DNA of 64,000 nucleotides from Bifidobacterium moraviense (GCF_012932365.1 NZ_JAAIIH010000010.1:29100-93099), one strand, 5' to 3'; shown: positions 38,390 through 47,940, counted from the stretch's first letter. The notes: generated by a model not told the origin, from the sequence alone. A program made the numbers and translations.

Positions 38390-39907
38390 ATGAAGAACAA
38401 GGTCCAGCTCATCACGTACGCCGACCGCCTCGGCGACGGCACCATCAAATCCATGACCGACATCCTGCGCACGCGCTTCGACGGCGTCTACGACGGCGTG
38501 CACATCCTCCCGTTCTTCACGCCGTTCGACGGCGCCGACGCCGGCTTCGATCCGATCGACCACACGAAGGTGGATTCGCGCCTCGGCTCGTGGGACGACG
38601 TCGCCGAGCTCAGCCGCACCCACGACATCATGGTGGACGCGATCGTCAACCACATGAGCTGGGAGTCCAGGCAGTTCCAGGACGTGCTCGCCAAGGGCGA
38701 GGAATCCGAGTACTACCCGATGTTCCTCACCATGAGCTCCGTGTTCCCCAACGGCGCCACCGAGGCGGACCTCGCCGGCATCTACCGTCCGCGTCCGGGC
38801 CTGCCGTTCACGCACTACAAGTTCGCCGGCAAGACGCGCCTCGTGTGGGTGAGCTTCACGCCGCAGCAGGTGGACATCGACACCGATTCGGACAAGGGCT
38901 GGGAATACCTCATGTCCATCTTCGACCAGATGGCCGCCAGCCACGTCAGCTACATCCGTCTCGACGCCGTGGGCTACGGCGCCAAGGAGGCCGGCACCAG
39001 CTGCTTCATGACGCCCAAGACGTTCAAGCTCATCTCGCGCCTCAGGGAGGAGGGCGTCAAGCGCGGCCTCGAGATCCTCATCGAGGTGCACTCGTACTAC
39101 AAGAAGCAGGTGGAGATCGCGTCCAAGGTGGACCGCGTGTACGACTTCGCGCTGCCCCCGCTGCTGCTGCACTCCGTGTTCTCCGGCGACGTCAGGCCGC
39201 TTGCCGCGTGGACCGAGATCCGCCCGAACAACGCCGTCACCGTGCTCGACACGCACGACGGCATCGGCGTGATCGACATCGGCTCCGACCAGCTCGACCG
39301 CAGCCTCAAGGGCCTCATCCCCGACGAGGACGTGGACAACCTGGTCAAGACCATCCACGCGAACACCAACGGCGAATCGCAGGCCGCCACCGGCGCCGCC
39401 GCGTCCAACCTCGACCTCTACCAGGTCAACAGCACGTACTACTCCGCGCTCGGACGCAACGACCAGCACTACCTTGCCACCCGCGCCGTGCAGTTCTTCC
39501 TGCCGGGCGTGCCGCAGGTGTACTACGTGGGCGCGCTCGCCGGCGTGAACGACATGGAGCTGCTGCGCCGCACCAACAACGGCCGCGACATCAACCGCCA
39601 CTACTACTCCACGGCCGAGGTGGACGAGAACCTCGCGCGTCCGGTGGTCAGGGCGCTCAACGCGCTGGCGAAGCTGCGCAACGGGCTCGACGCGTTCGAC
39701 GGCGAGTTCTCGTACGAGCTGAGCGAGGACGGCAAGGCGATCACGTTCCGCTGGAAGGGCGAGACGACCGCCGCGTCGCTCACCTTCGAGCCGTCGCTCG
39801 GCATGGGCGCGGACAACGAGACGCCGGTCGCCACGCTGTCCTGGACCGACGCCGCAGGCGAGCACGAGACCCGCGACCTGCTCAACGACCCGCCGACCGT
39901 GGCCTGA
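38390..39907 (+). CDS. scrP: Sucrose phosphorylase
   Basis: Splits sucrose with phosphate into alpha-glucose 1-phosphate and fructose (GH13 subfamily 18), saving one ATP compared with hydrolysis. It has 505 residues, almost the length of the Bifidobacterium adolescentis enzyme, and the key positions coincide: nucleophile Asp192 in IRLDAVGYG and acid/base Glu232 in ILIEVHSYY. There is no signal peptide, so sucrose must be imported, probably by ScrT. GAAGGAG lies 7 nt before the ATG. Confidence 0.96.
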   Translation: MKNKVQLITYADRLGDGTIKSMTDILRTRFDGVYDGVHILPFFTPFDGADAGFDPIDHTKVDSRLGSWDDVAELSRTHDIMVDAIVNHMSWESRQFQDVLAKGEESEYYPMFLTMSSVFPNGATEADLAGIYRPRPGLPFTHYKFAGKTRLVWVSFTPQQVDIDTDSDKGWEYLMSIFDQMAASHVSYIRLDAVGYGAKEAGTSCFMTPKTFKLISRLREEGVKRGLEILIEVHSYYKKQVEIASKVDRVYDFALPPLLLHSVFSGDVRPLAAWTEIRPNNAVTVLDTHDGIGVIDIGSDQLDRSLKGLIPDEDVDNLVKTIHANTNGESQAATGAAASNLDLYQVNSTYYSALGRNDQHYLATRAVQFFLPGVPQVYYVGALAGVNDMELLRRTNNGRDINRHYYSTAEVDENLARPVVRALNALAKLRNGLDAFDGEFSYELSEDGKAITFRWKGETTAASLTFEPSLGMGADNETPVATLSWTDAAGEHETRDLLNDPPTVA

Positions 39908-39971
39908 GCCTCGCACCGGACGTTTTCGACCATTCAGACGTTTTCGACATCCCAACCGAAAAGAGCACAAC

Positions 39972-41501
39972 ATGAAAGACGACAAGTTCGTCCGCCCGGG
40001 CATCGACGACCGTCCGGACTACGACAAGGCGCTGACGCCGTAGCAGAAGAAGGCCGTCGAGCGACTGGCCATGAAGCCCACCGCCACCAAGACCATCGAG
40101 GCCGACCCGTCCGAGTCGACCGTGGCCGCGGCGCAGGCGCGCAACGCGAACATCGCCACCGCGGTGTCCACCGTGGACGCCGCCGCGCCCGACCTCAACT
40201 CCGCGTTCAACGACCTGCGCGACCCGATGGTCTCCGCCGACGGCCACCGCCCCACCAAGGCCGAGATCATCCGCCTCGGCGTCGGCTTCACGCTCTCCGC
40301 CGTGGCCTGCGCGATCCCGTGGGTGGCGCTGAGCTCGCTGATCCTGCCCGAGCTGCTCGACCAGATCGACGCCGCCTCGCGCGACGCGATGATCGGCGCG
40401 CTGAACGCGGCCGGCTCCGTGGTGGCCCTGCTCGCCAACGTGATCTTCGGCACGTTCTCCGACCTGACGCGCTCCCGCTTCGGCCGCCGCACCCCGTGGA
40501 TCATCGCCGGCGGCGTTGTCACCGGCCTGTGCGCGCTGCTGCTGGGCGCCACGCACTCCCACGCGGTGATCATGGTGGCCTGGTGCGGCATGCAGCTCGG
40601 CTACAACGTGATGCTCGCCCCGTTCGTCGCCACGATGTCCGACCGCGTGCCGGACAAGGTGCGCGGCACGATCTCCGGCTTCTACGGCGCCGGCATCGCC
40701 TGCGGCCAGACGCTCGGCTCCCTGGTGGGCGCGCAGGTCATCAAGGCCGCCGGCCTGAGCACCGGCTTCGTCATGGCCGCGTGCGTGTTCGGCTTCATCG
40801 GCATCATCACCGTGGTGGTGTGGCCGCGCGAGAAGTCCAGCCGCGACCTGCCTCGCGAGCCGTTCAGCGCCAAGATGCTGCTCATGAGCTTCCGTCCGCC
40901 CAAGAACGCGCCCGACTTCTACTACGCGCTCTTCGGCCGCACGATGATGATGGCCGGCTACAACATGATCGTCATGTACCAGCTGTACATCGTCAAGTAC
41001 TACACGCTCGCCGGCTCCGGCCTCAAGGAGCAGGCGCTGGCGGACGAGGCCGCGAACATCATCGCCGTCATGGCCACGATCACGCTGGTCGTCTCGCTCG
41101 TGGCCGCGCTCGTGGCCGGCCCGCTGACCGACAGGATCGGCATGCGCAAGGTGCCGGTCGCCATCGCCAGCTGCCTGTACGCCGTGGGCGTGCTCATGCC
41201 GTGGCTCATCCCGAGCGCGATGGGCATGTACCTGTTCGCCGCGATCGCCGGCTTCGGCTACGGCGTGTACAACGCGATCGACCAGGCGCTCAACGTGTCC
41301 GTGCTGCCGAACCCGGACGAGGCCGGCAAGGATCTGGGCATCCTCAACCTCGCGAACACGCTGTGCACGGTGCTCGGCTCGCTGCTCGGCTCCATCGTGG
41401 TGGTCATCTCCGGCCAGAACTACATGTGGATCTTCCCGGTGGCGATCGTGCTGGTGCTGGTGGCCGCGTTCCTGATCATGCGCATCAAGAACGTGAAGTG
41501 A
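39972..41501 (+). pseudogene. scrT: Sucrose permease (MFS/GPH type) with an in-frame amber codon
   Basis: From ATG 39972 the frame reads 23 codons, then TAG (40041-40043), then continues open to 41501. The 23 codons before the stop and the 9 after it match the N-terminal extension of the paralogue at 41676 (VRPGIDDRP, LT-stop-QKKA versus LTAEDKAA). Reinitiation at ATG 40071 would yield 476 residues with all twelve membrane segments intact, so the transporter could still be functional. Motifs include FSDLTRSRFGRRTPWI and MSDRVPDKVRG. It lies 64 bp after scrP and is presumably co-transcribed. The permease type is MFS/GPH-like; sucrose specificity is inferred from context. Confidence 0.8.
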
Positions 41502-41539
41502 CCTCCTCCTGATCTTCCCCTGAATCCCTGATCCCCTCC

Positions 41540-41572
41540 GCGGGGCTCCGGCCGTCATGGTCGGGGCCCCGC
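41540..41572 (+). terminator. Terminator hairpin after scrT
   Basis: A 14-bp stem with two G-T pairs (41540-41553 with 41559-41572), a 5-nt loop and a following TTTC. It separates scrT from its paralogue. Confidence 0.7.
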
Positions 41573-41675
41573 TTTCGCGTATGCGCTGTCTGATTCGCTT
41601 CCTAGGCTTGGCCTCGCGATACGGAAGGAACAGGAGATCGCGCATCCGTCAGGAACGCCGAACGAGGGGAGCACC

Positions 41676-43373
41676 ATGACCACAGACCACGAACCCGCGG
41701 TCCGCGAATCAGCAGACCACGAACCCGCAGATCACGAGTCCGCGCCGCGCGAGGAGAACGCCGATCGCCCCGCCGCGAAGCCGCAGGCACCGCAGCCGCA
41801 ATCGACGCAGCCTCAGCCGCAGCCGCGCCGCTTCGTCATGCCCGGCGACGTGTACGTCCGCCCCGGCATCGACGACCGCCCGGACCCGGACAAGACGCTC
41901 ACCGCCGAGGACAAGGCCGCCATCGCGCGCCTCGCCGTGCGCCTGCCGAAGAGCTCCATCGACCCCACCGCCGACCAGTCGGGCACCCAGTCCACGCGAC
42001 TGGTCACCGAATCCGCACCCGCCGTGGCCGCCGCCACCATCGACGCCGCCGTGCCGGACCCGCAGTCCGCGTTCATGGACATGCGCGACCCGATGGTCGC
42101 CGCCGACGGCACGCGCCCCGGCAGAACCGACGTGCTGCGCCTCAAGCTCGGCTTCGTGGCCGCCGCCGTGCTGGGCGCCGTGCCGTGGGCCGGCGTGACC
42201 GGCGCGCTGATGCCGCAGATGCTCGACATGATCGACCACGCCTCCGCCGCCGCGGCCCTGTGCGTGCTCAACGCGCTCGGCGCCGTCGCGGCGTACCTGT
42301 CGCGCAACTTCTTCGCCGCGTCGTCCGACGCCACGCACAGCAAGTTCGGCCGACGCAGTCTGTGGATCATCGCCGGCGGCCTGCTCTCCGGTCTGCTGAT
42401 GTGGTGCATCGGCGCGCTGTACGGCGCAGCCAGCTCCGCGGTGTTCGTCGTCATCCTGTGGTGCGTGCTGCAGGGCTGCTACGGCGTGCTGCTCGGCCCG
42501 CTGGTGAGCGCGATGTCCGACCGCGTGCCGGACAAGTTCCGCGCCTCCGCCGACGCCTGGTACGGCACCGCGCTCGCCGTGGGGCAGATGCTCGGCGGCT
42601 GGTTCGGCGTGCTGTTCGTGGGCGATGCGCCGCTGGGACTCGCGTGGGGCGCCGTGCTGCTGGCGCTGTCCGGCGTGGCGGCGGTGGCGATCTGGCCGCG
42701 CGAGAAGTCCAGCGTGGAGATGAGCCTGCCGCGCGACGCGACCGGCGATGCGTTCGCGGCGCTGCGTCTGCGGTCCTGGGCGCCCGGGTTCCGCCGCGTG
42801 TTCTGGTCACGCGCGTTCATGGCCGCGGCGATGGGCTGCGTGACGATCGTGACGTTCTACATCGCGAAGTTCGGCGTCTTCGGGGGCGCGGGCGACGATG
42901 CGGCGGCGTCGAAGGACGCGGCGATGCTGCTGGCGTGGATGGGCGTGGTCGCGCTGGTGGCGTCGATGGCTGCGGCGCTCGCGTCCGGTCCGCTGGCCGA
43001 GCGCATGGGCGCGTGGGCGCCGACGCTCGTGGCCGCGGTGCTCGTGGCGGCGGCCGCACTGCTGCCGCTCGTGCTGCCGAACGTGCTCGGCCTGCTGCTG
43101 TTCGCGGGACTGTCCGGATTCGGGTTCAGCCTGTTCAACGCGCTCGGCCAGGAGCTGGTGACGGCCGTGCTGCCCGACCCGCGCGACGCCGGACGCGCCA
43201 CGGGCACGCTGGGCGCGGCCGGGATGCTCGGCACGGTGATCGGCGCCACGGCGGCCGGCGCGGCGCTGGCCGTGGGACACGGCGGCTACGCGTGGGTGTT
43301 CGTGGCGTCGATCGCGCTGACCGTGGTCTGCGAGGCGTTCGCCATCAGCGCCGTGGGCGCGGTGCGCCGGTAG
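41676..43373 (+). CDS. ScrT-like MFS permease, tandem paralogue
   Basis: A 565-residue membrane transporter with twelve predicted segments from about residue 150. The first 55 residues are a Pro/Gln/Glu-rich extension, absent from scrT. Then follow VYVRPGIDDRPDPDKTLTAEDK and, further on, ATHSKFGRRSLWI and MSDRVPDKFRAS, shared with scrT. No amber codon is present here. GGGGAGC precedes ATG 41676 by 4 nt. It has its own upstream region after the scrT terminator, so expression may be separate. Substrate unknown; a sucrose-related or fructo-oligosaccharide transporter is a reasonable guess. Confidence 0.82.
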   Translation: MTTDHEPAVRESADHEPADHESAPREENADRPAAKPQAPQPQSTQPQPQPRRFVMPGDVYVRPGIDDRPDPDKTLTAEDKAAIARLAVRLPKSSIDPTADQSGTQSTRLVTESAPAVAAATIDAAVPDPQSAFMDMRDPMVAADGTRPGRTDVLRLKLGFVAAAVLGAVPWAGVTGALMPQMLDMIDHASAAAALCVLNALGAVAAYLSRNFFAASSDATHSKFGRRSLWIIAGGLLSGLLMWCIGALYGAASSAVFVVILWCVLQGCYGVLLGPLVSAMSDRVPDKFRASADAWYGTALAVGQMLGGWFGVLFVGDAPLGLAWGAVLLALSGVAAVAIWPREKSSVEMSLPRDATGDAFAALRLRSWAPGFRRVFWSRAFMAAAMGCVTIVTFYIAKFGVFGGAGDDAAASKDAAMLLAWMGVVALVASMAAALASGPLAERMGAWAPTLVAAVLVAAAALLPLVLPNVLGLLLFAGLSGFGFSLFNALGQELVTAVLPDPRDAGRATGTLGAAGMLGTVIGATAAGAALAVGHGGYAWVFVASIALTVVCEAFAISAVGAVRR

Positions 43374-43441
43374 AAGCGGCGCGGATCGGCTGGATCGGCG
43401 CCGGGCCGCGGGAGCGGCGGAGACGGCGAGGGGCGGCGTCT

Positions 43442-43453
43442 CCAGTACACTGG
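43442..43453 (+). promoter_or_regulatory. GH88-gene promoter region with a small palindrome
   Basis: CCAGTACACTGG holds TACACT, a good -10 hexamer, within a 5+5 bp palindrome 93 nt upstream of ATG 43546. It might be an operator, but no regulator is adjacent. Confidence 0.35.
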
Positions 43454-43545
43454 CCGTAGACGCGGGGACGGGCGCGCCCGCACAGGGGTCGCGCCGCCTG
43501 TCCCTCCGCATCCGCCCGTACTCGCCGAGGAGAGAGAAGGACAAC

Positions 43546-44697
43546 ATGGGCACGTCAATCAGCGATCAGCTTCCCCCCGAGGACGCCGCGTGGGCGGCGG
43601 GCGTGGCCGCCAGACTCGAGGCCAAGTTCGCCGCCGAGCGCGACCGCATCGGCTCGCGCATCCCGTACATCGCGGTCAACGGCACGTATGAGGAGAACAT
43701 GGCCGAGGTGTTCCCCGGCTGGTGGACGAACGGCTTCTGGCCCGGCATCCTGTGGCAGATGTTCCACGCCACCGGCGACCCCAGCTACATGACACCCGCG
43801 CGCATCATCGAGGAGACCACGCTCGACGACGTGATCAGCGCCTACGAGAAGCTCGACCACGACGTGGGCTTCCTGTGGCTGCTGTCCGCCGTGGCCGACT
43901 GGAGGCTCACGCGCAACGAGCGCTCGCGCACGCGCGGCCTGCACGTGGCCACGGTGCTCGCCGGCCGCTTCAACCCGGTGGGACGCTTCATCCGCGCGTG
44001 GAACGAGCTCGGACGCGAGGGGTGGGCCATCGTCGACTCGATGATGAACATCCCGCTGCTGTTCTGGGCCACGGACGAGACCGGCGACCCGCGCTTCGCC
44101 GAGGTGGCGCGCCAGCACGCGGACACGATGCTCGCGAACGTGGTGCGTCCGGACGGCTCGTGCAACCACATCGTGTGCTTCGATCCGCTCACCGGCGAGT
44201 TCCAGGAGGCGCCGGCCGGGCAGGGCTACGCGGCCGGGTCGAGCTGGAGCCGCGGCCAGGCGTGGGGCGTGTTCGGGTTCGCGCGCGCGTACCGCCACAC
44301 CGGCGACGAGCGCTATCTGGACGCCGCCAAGCGCATCGCGCACTACTTCTGCGCGCAGGTGGCGCTGACGGGCGGCATTGCGCTGGTGGACTTCCGCCAG
44401 CCCGCGGAGCCGAAGGTGTTCGACGCGATCGCGTCCTGCGTGGCCGCCGACGGGCTGATCGAGCTCGCCGAGCTGGTGCCGGAGGCCGAGCGCGCGTTCT
44501 ACCGCCAGTGGGCGATGCTGATCCTCAAGGCCGTGACGGACAAGGCATGCGACTTCGATCCGTCGCGCGACGGTCTGGTGCAGCTGTGCTCCGACAAGTA
44601 CCACGAGGGCCGCATCCACGTGCCGATCGTCTACGCCGACTACTTCCTGCTCGAATCGGTGCTGCGTCTGCAGGGACGCGCGGCCGACCTGTGGTGA
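43546..44697 (+). CDS. Unsaturated glucuronyl hydrolase, GH88 family
   Basis: A 383-residue (alpha/alpha)6-barrel enzyme of the GH88 family. Such enzymes hydrate the double bond of unsaturated uronic acids at oligosaccharide ends left by polysaccharide lyases. The catalytic pair is likely Asp106 in LDHDVGFLWL and Asp164 in AIVDSMMNIPLL. No signal peptide is present, so the substrate must be imported. No lyase or uronic-acid pathway gene is adjacent. GAGAGAAGG precedes the ATG by about 6 nt. Confidence 0.88.
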   Translation: MGTSISDQLPPEDAAWAAGVAARLEAKFAAERDRIGSRIPYIAVNGTYEENMAEVFPGWWTNGFWPGILWQMFHATGDPSYMTPARIIEETTLDDVISAYEKLDHDVGFLWLLSAVADWRLTRNERSRTRGLHVATVLAGRFNPVGRFIRAWNELGREGWAIVDSMMNIPLLFWATDETGDPRFAEVARQHADTMLANVVRPDGSCNHIVCFDPLTGEFQEAPAGQGYAAGSSWSRGQAWGVFGFARAYRHTGDERYLDAAKRIAHYFCAQVALTGGIALVDFRQPAEPKVFDAIASCVAADGLIELAELVPEAERAFYRQWAMLILKAVTDKACDFDPSRDGLVQLCSDKYHEGRIHVPIVYADYFLLESVLRLQGRAADLW

Positions 44698-44780
44698 TCC
44701 GCGTCTGATGCGACCGGCGGCGATGTCCGGGAGGGCGTCCATTATGCGGACCTTCCGGGATCGCCTCCGGCCGCCGTCGG

Positions 44781-44786
44781 CTACAG
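44781..44786 (+). promoter_or_regulatory. Promoter -10 box of the ilvC leader
   Basis: TACAGT, 62 nt upstream of the leader-peptide ATG. A transcript from here would carry the leader peptide and the terminator at 44971-45039. Confidence 0.5.
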
Positions 44787-44848
44787 TCACGGACATCGGA
44801 TCCGCCCGACCGGGCGCGTCCGCCATCGCATGCGAAAGGAGGTTCGCC

Positions 44849-44947
44849 ATGATGACAGGGTTCCGCGGCATCGCCGAAGCGTCCGCCCCCACCGTCGTCA
44901 GCCTGCTGCTGGCGCGAATTATTATCCCGTCGTCGTTGGCGGACTGA
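44849..44947 (+). CDS. ilvC leader peptide
   Basis: A 32-codon reading frame with a strong ribosome binding site (AAAGGAGG at 44835-44842, 6 nt before the ATG). The encoded peptide contains VVSLLLARIII, a run of eight Val/Leu/Ile residues in eleven, just the signature of a branched-chain amino-acid attenuator. It ends 23 nt before a terminator. Ribosome stalling in the Val/Leu/Ile run, when the charged tRNAs are scarce, would prevent terminator formation. The reader should treat the mechanism as inferred. Confidence 0.85.
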   Translation: MMTGFRGIAEASAPTVVSLLLARIIIPSSLAD

Positions 44948-44970
44948 TCGGCGCATCTGCAAGTAGCTGT

Positions 44971-45039
44971 GCCCCGCCAACGAAGCAGGGTCAGCGGACA
45001 AAATCCTTGACGGCCCTGCTTTGATCGGCGGGGCTTTTT
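44971..45039 (+). terminator. Attenuator terminator upstream of ilvC
   Basis: Two nested stems, GCCCCGCC (44971-44978) with GGCGGGGC (45027-45034), and AAGCAGGG (44983-44990) with CCCTGCTT, followed by five T residues (45035-45039). It is a full intrinsic terminator placed between the leader peptide and ilvC. Confidence 0.85.
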
Positions 45040-45223
45040 CGTATAACTCAACCCGGCGCCGTGGGTGAACGGCGCATCGCTCCACTGCATCGCGTGCCGC
45101 GACCGCGTCGCGCGCGTCCGATGTCCCGATCGGCGATCCGCTCTCCGCGCATCGCTCCGGCAGGGCGCCCGCACGGACGTTCCGCCGTTGCGCGCCAAGG
45201 CTTCCAAGTAGTGGAACGGGGCC

Positions 45224-45250
45224 TTGTTACGGCAATGTTTCCGGTAGGAT
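45224..45250 (+). promoter_or_regulatory. Possible internal ilvC promoter
   Basis: TTGTTA (45224-45229) and TAGGAT (45245-45250) with 15 bp between, downstream of the attenuator. It could give attenuator-independent expression. The spacing is short. Confidence 0.35.
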
Positions 45251-45363
45251 GGGCTCTGGTTTGTGAGGACAAAATCCGCGCGAAAGAGACCATACGGCGC
45301 AAGCCGCCACACATAGGGCCAACAACACAGTTCCCCCCAACACACATTGAAGGAGTGCCAAGC

Positions 45364-46416
45364 ATGGCAGCACAAATCTGGTACGAGAACGATGGCGATC
45401 TCTCCGTCCTCGAAGGCAAGAAGGTCGCGATCATCGGCTACGGCTCGCAGGGCCACGCCCACGCGCTGAACCTGCGCGACTCCGGCGTCGACGTCGTCGT
45501 CGGCCTGCGCCCCACCTCCAAGTCGGTCGAGTTCGCCAAGGAGCAGGGCCTCGAGGTCAAGTCCGTGCCGGAGGCCGCCGCCGAGGCCGACATCATCATG
45601 ATCCTGGCCCCCGATCAGTACCAGGCCAAGATCTTCAAGAACGACATCGAGCCGAACTGGAAGCCGGGCACCGCCCTGGCCTTCGCCCACGGCTTCAACA
45701 TCCACTACGGCTACATCAAGCCGTCCGAGGATCACCCGATCTTCATGGTCGCCCCGAAGGGCCCGGGCCACATCGTGCGTCGTGAGTACGCCGCCGGCCG
45801 TGGCGTCCCGGTCGTCGTGGCCGTCGAGCAGGATCCGCGCGGCGACGCCTGGCAGATCACCCTCGCCTACGCCAAGGCCCTCGGCGCCCTGCGCGCCGGC
45901 GCCATCAAGACCACGTTCAAGGAGGAGACCGAGACCGATCTCTTCGGCGAGCAGAACGTCCTCATGGGCGGCATCAACCACCTGTGCGACATGGGCTTCG
46001 ACGTGCTGACCGAGGCCGGCTACCAGCCGGAGATCGCCTACTTCGAGGTGTTCCACGAGCTGAAGATGCTGGTCGACCTGGCCAACGAGGGCGGCCTGAA
46101 CAAGGCCCGCTGGTCCTGCTCCGACACCGCCCAGTACGGCGACTACACCTGCACCGTGATCAACGAGGAGACCAAGAAGCGCATGGAGTACCAGCTCAAG
46201 CGCATCCAGGACGGCTCCTTCGCCAAGGAGTTCATGGACGACCAGGCCGCTGGCGCCCCGAAGTTCAAGGCCCTGCAGGAGAAGTTCTCCCACCCGCACC
46301 TGGAGACCGTCGGCCCGAAGCTGCGCGCCATGTTCTCCTGGAACAACCAGGGCGTCAAGGACGCCGACGAGGCCCAGTCCTTCAACGGCCAGATCGCGCG
46401 TACCCAGGTTCAGTGA
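45364..46416 (+). CDS. ilvC: Ketol-acid reductoisomerase
   Basis: Converts acetolactate (or acetohydroxybutyrate) to the dihydroxy acid with NADPH, the second common step to Val and Leu/Ile. It has 350 residues, class I (short) form. The N-terminal Rossmann fold has [17 protein letters not shown]; the knotted C-terminal domain has the acidic metal ligands in [12 protein letters not shown] and the Glu in [19 protein letters not shown] precedes the ATG by 7 nt. It lies far from ilvBN and is controlled by its own attenuator. Confidence 0.97.
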   Translation: MAAQIWYENDGDLSVLEGKKVAIIGYGSQGHAHALNLRDSGVDVVVGLRPTSKSVEFAKEQGLEVKSVPEAAAEADIIMILAPDQYQAKIFKNDIEPNWKPGTALAFAHGFNIHYGYIKPSEDHPIFMVAPKGPGHIVRREYAAGRGVPVVVAVEQDPRGDAWQITLAYAKALGALRAGAIKTTFKEETETDLFGEQNVLMGGINHLCDMGFDVLTEAGYQPEIAYFEVFHELKMLVDLANEGGLNKARWSCSDTAQYGDYTCTVINEETKKRMEYQLKRIQDGSFAKEFMDDQAAGAPKFKALQEKFSHPHLETVGPKLRAMFSWNNQGVKDADEAQSFNGQIARTQVQ

Positions 46417-46484
46417 GCCTGACCTGAGTCCGGTGAGCCCGATCGTCTGATCATCGGGCCGTCCGGGCGCCGATCGACCTGCGC

Positions 46485-46521
46485 AAGGCCGCCGTTCCGA
46501 TTCGTTCGGAGCGGCGGCCTT
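46485..46521 (+). terminator. Terminator hairpin after ilvC
   Basis: A near-perfect stem, AAGGCCGCCG with CGGCGGCCTT extended inward by TTCCGA/TTCGGA, 68 bp after the stop codon. The T-tract is short. Confidence 0.65.
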
Positions 46522-46878
46522 CGTCGTATCACCCATCCGCGTGCCGGCGCTGGCTGTGTGGTGCCGTCTGCGTCTGACACGTCACGCGGCGCGCCACCTG
46601 CGTCACGCGGCGCGCCTGATACGTCACGCGGAGCGGACGCTCCCAGTGACGGGCATCGTCGAAAGGTTGGAATTTCAACGTTTTGGGGCATTGCGTCACT
46701 GGGAGCGTCCGCTCCGCGTGACGCAGGTGGCGCTCCCAGTGACGCAGAGGCGTTTCCAGCGGCGTGATGACGCGGCGATGCGTCGCTGTGGTGCTGTGAT
46801 GTGACCATGGGACGTGACGATGTGGCGCGGCCGTGTCGTTCCTGACAACTGTTTGCCGTTCCGTGAATTTCGCGGCCG
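46522..46878. other. Gene-free stretch with 100-bp element D
   Basis: No gene is supported. Solitary arm fragments (CGTCACGCGGCGCGCC, three times within 60 bp) precede element copy D, and one more arm-like hairpin half follows it. Confidence 0.65.
46623..46722. repeat. 100-bp inverted-repeat element, copy D
   Basis: Exactly 100 bp. The 28-nt arms are perfect reverse complements of each other. The core reads GTTGGAATTTCAACG around its centre. Almost identical to copy E at 48124. Confidence 0.9.
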
Positions 46879-47928
46879 TCAGACGCGTCGGCCTTTGGTC
46901 CGTTCCTTGGCGCGGTATCGCCTTTGACGATCTCTGGCCTCGCGCCGACGGTCATCGTCCAGCAGGGCCTCGTACTCGGGCTGCGGCACGCCGGGAGGAT
47001 CGATGCCCAACGCTTCGGCGACGCGTTGCGCGAAGAGAGCGCGACCGCGATCCGTGAGGATATCGTCGGCGAACACCACGATGACGGTGAGCCCATCGGC
47101 TTGCATGGCCTGCCGTTTGCGGGCATCCCTGCGGTATTGCCTTTTATCCTGACGATGCGCATCGCCGTCATATTCGATGACGACATTGCTCTCCGGATAT
47201 GCAAGGTCCGTCGTGACGGTTTGGCCAAGCGATGGTACGAAGGTGCTCCATTGCGGCACCGGAGGTGGCAGCCCCTCACGCAGCAACGCCAGCAGTGTCC
47301 GGCATTCCATGGATGAATCCGTGACAGTGGAAATGAACTGCAGCGACTGCACACATTTCTTACGTCCCGGGAATGTGCCCAGGGGGCTGAGAAATGACGA
47401 TATGTCGTCAAGGGACATGCGACTGTCTTCTCCTCGATTCGCCACGCGGGCATCGGCGCGCAGGATCGCGTCCAGCAATGTTATGACCTCGGTGAGCGAC
47501 AGCCATGCGGCAAGCATCGCCCATGTCACCAACGGATGCGTGCAGACGATTTCGCGGTCCCGATGGATCAACGTGACGGGGCGATGCGTCCGTAGCGCTT
47601 CGGGCAGACGAAGATAGCCGGTGTCGTCTCGATCGGGCCTATGCGTTCGCTTGTCATAGAGCACATGGAACGTCTTGCGCTGCAGTCGGGGACAATGGGG
47701 AAGCTCGATGCGGCACAGCGTCAATGCGGTCATCCCCGTATATATCAGGGGCCGTGACGTGGTGGTTCGCGCCAGATGGCCGTGACATGCCTCGAGCATG
47801 GCGAATTGCTGTCGGGCCAGTGATGCCGCCAGATAGTCGCGCGGCACGTTGTGCTCGAAGGCAGCGTCATACTTCAGGGGATCGGCTGGCGGCGTGAAGG
47901 AAGCGGGGGAATCGAATCGGTGCGTCAT
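46879..47928 (-). CDS. DUF559-like protein with a restriction-nuclease fold
   Basis: A 349-residue protein. The C-terminal part (about 235-305) has TDLAYPESNVVIEYDGDAH followed by a Lys/Arg-rich stretch, which fits the DUF559/VSR-like PD-(D/E)xK nuclease fold with metal-binding Asp and Glu. The N-terminal 230 residues show no known domain. In actinobacteria such proteins are frequent orphan genes; no function is shown. By eye its G+C content is lower than its neighbours, and it is flanked by element copies D and E, so horizontal origin is possible. ATG 47928 has TACGCT 6 nt upstream; the open frame further upstream is not conserved-looking. Confidence 0.7.
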   Translation of the reverse strand: MTHRFDSPASFTPPADPLKYDAAFEHNVPRDYLAASLARQQFAMLEACHGHLARTTTSRPLIYTGMTALTLCRIELPHCPRLQRKTFHVLYDKRTHRPDRDDTGYLRLPEALRTHRPVTLIHRDREIVCTHPLVTWAMLAAWLSLTEVITLLDAILRADARVANRGEDSRMSLDDISSFLSPLGTFPGRKKCVQSLQFISTVTDSSMECRTLLALLREGLPPPVPQWSTFVPSLGQTVTTDLAYPESNVVIEYDGDAHRQDKRQYRRDARKRQAMQADGLTVIVVFADDILTDRGRALFAQRVAEALGIDPPGVPQPEYEALLDDDRRREARDRQRRYRAKERTKGRRV

Positions 47929-47934
47929 GCGCCG

Positions 47935-47940
47935 AGCGTA
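47935..47940 (-). promoter_or_regulatory. Leaderless -10 box for the nuclease-fold gene
   Basis: TACGCT on the minus strand, 6 nt before ATG 47928. Confidence 0.4.

Noticed and set aside
44708..44848. N-terminal extension of the ilvC leader peptide frame
   Set aside because: The frame is open to 44708, but the promoter -10 box lies inside it and the strong ribosome binding site is directly before ATG 44849.
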